64,000 nucleotides of DNA from Cristatella mucedo (Eukaryota; Bryozoa; Phylactolaemata; Cristatellidae): assembly GCA_009760855.2 (NCBI GenBank), contig WPIO01000032.1, forward strand, positions 1,901,001 to 1,965,000, written 5' to 3'. Positions 63,015 through 64,000 of the stretch are shown piece after piece. The translations under genes were made by a program, and so were the position numbers. Position 1 is the stretch's first letter. The number at the start of each line of letters is the position of its first letter. The notes beneath the pieces are model-generated. The model worked only from the letters and a program-made list of their open reading frames with translations, was not told the DNA's origin and did not search any database.

Positions 63015-63295
63015 GGTGAGCGCATCAAGCAGAGGCGATCGCTAAAGCGACGGGCGGAGCACTCTAATGACTACGACGAGGAGCCGGCGGTGGCTTCCAG
63101 CGCTGGAATGAGGCTGAAGCGAGCGAGGCTCAGCTCCAGCGGTCGCGCTACGCGTGAGCAGTCGCCGAGCTCAGCCGACGAGATGACCGAGGGAGAAGGA
63201 GGAGCCCCGAAGGCGAAGCGTCGCTCCAACGCCTCGTCCGGTCAAGTGATATCGTCTCTCTTTAAAAATAACCCGGAAATACCGGTGATCGAGAG
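63015..63295 (+). CDS. DDX31: Probable DDX31/Dbp7 RNA helicase, second coding exon
   Basis: Starts after cag at 63014 with GERIKQRRSLKRR and ends at a donor, gag ag|gtacta, in phase 2. The product is basic and disordered, with two nuclear-localisation-like clusters (KQRRSLKRR, RLKRAR), Ser/Glu-rich stretches, and near its end SSLFKNNPEIPVIE. The human DDX31 N-terminus, as I recall it, has a nearly identical SSLFKNNPDIP segment just before the Q-motif and DEAD core, which is the main basis of the call. Without splicing the frame would end at 63311. The rest of the gene lies to the right. Confidence 0.55.
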
Positions 63296-63900
63296 GTACT
63301 ACGGCTTTTGAATGGCGCGGCTTTCGTGGAGACTTCGCCTTGGCAACGCTCTCATCGCTTTGCTGCTGCCGTCAGAAGACAAATATGCCCTCGTGCATAA
63401 CTTCATAAGCCATTAGGAGGGGAGATAGCTTGCTCTGTAGACTTGTGCGAGATTCCTCCGAAGAAGAGGAGAGTTTAGTTAGCATCAGCACTGGTTGGTT
63501 CCTAATCCACCGTTAGCGGTTTAGCTTTGACGTTCGGGATACTGGTGATATAAGACTAGGTCGCCATAGTCTGCACATCACTGTAACGGCTGGAAAACTG
63601 CTACTGAAAGATTGTTTGACGTCGCGACTCGGTGGTGATGGTATGAGACGCGTTAATGTGGACTTGACCTGTAGACTGGCCTTGTGGCTTTCATGTCTGC
63701 TGTCTTCCAAGGTCGTTTTCGAGACCTGCTCGTTCGCAAGTAAGCGATTGCACAGCCTACCACCTTAGGCGCTGGTATCCTCGAATCAAAGATTAAAGAA
63801 GCACAGATTAATTATTGTTACATAGCGACACGAATACACTTAGTTAAGAGTGAGTGGTAGCTGAAAGTCAGTGAGGACTAGCTGATACCCTGCACTGCTG
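63296..63900 (+). other. Presumed intron 2 (partial)
   Basis: No further exon with helicase motifs is seen. Short frames occur without recognisable motifs. Confidence 0.4.
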
Positions 63901-63902
63901 CT

Positions 63903-63960
63903 TCGTGTGTGTTTGTGTGTGCGTGCGTGCGCTTGTGTGTGTGTGTGTGCGCGTGCGAGC

Positions 63961-64000
<40 letters not shown>
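63903..64000. repeat. (GT)n microsatellite at window end
   Basis: gtgtgtgcgtgcgtgcgcttgtg followed by pure gt to the last base; it continues beyond the window. Confidence 0.97.

Overview
This window is metazoan nuclear DNA. It has decayed non-LTR retrotransposons of the CR1/L2 type, tRNA-derived SINEs with RNA polymerase III A and B boxes, long dinucleotide microsatellites, and one intron-containing gene start with GT-AG junctions. There are no bacterial operons, Shine-Dalgarno sites, CRISPR arrays or rRNA genes. The repeat mix and the remnants of a multicopy protein family common in invertebrates suggest an invertebrate, but I cannot name the species.

Positions 1 to about 34,250 are a head-to-tail megasatellite with a unit of about 6.96 kb. 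Copies start at 1, 6960, 13919, 20882 and 27845. Copies 1-4 are nearly identical and differ mainly in homopolymer length and a few SNPs. Copy 5 is a mosaic: nearly identical blocks alternate with clearly diverged ones, and it carries a SINE dimer. The unit has no convincing protein gene. It contains a 5'-truncated LINE 3' end (unit 1427-1836), a dead LINE reverse-transcriptase domain (unit 3385-4223), a block that stays unusually conserved (unit about 5540-5960) and a TATA-like promoter candidate (unit about 6353-6378). The array runs off the left edge, so the copy number is unknown.

From 34.25 to about 51.9 kb the same array continues as heavily decayed, rearranged old copies (36.4-40.6, 42.2-42.9, 43.9-44.65, 48.0-49.5 kb and beyond). 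These are interrupted by a pseudogene of a widespread uncharacterised multicopy protein family (34.8-36.2 kb), several LINE fragments, including one nearly full-length endonuclease-RT-3' end element (45.05-47.68 kb), and tRNA-like SINE heads. The window therefore shows a fresh homogenised array grading into its own fossil edge.

From 52 to 62 kb no copy of the unit is visible. There are LINE 3' ends on both strands, a proline-codon CCG/CTG repeat cut by a LINE, a 29-bp minisatellite with its 3' flank present twice (56.3-56.9 and 60.0-60.6 kb), and microsatellites. From 62.48 kb to the right end is the start of a real gene: two phased exons whose product ends in a short motif like that of the nucleolar DEAD-box helicase DDX31/Dbp7. 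The helicase core would lie beyond the window.
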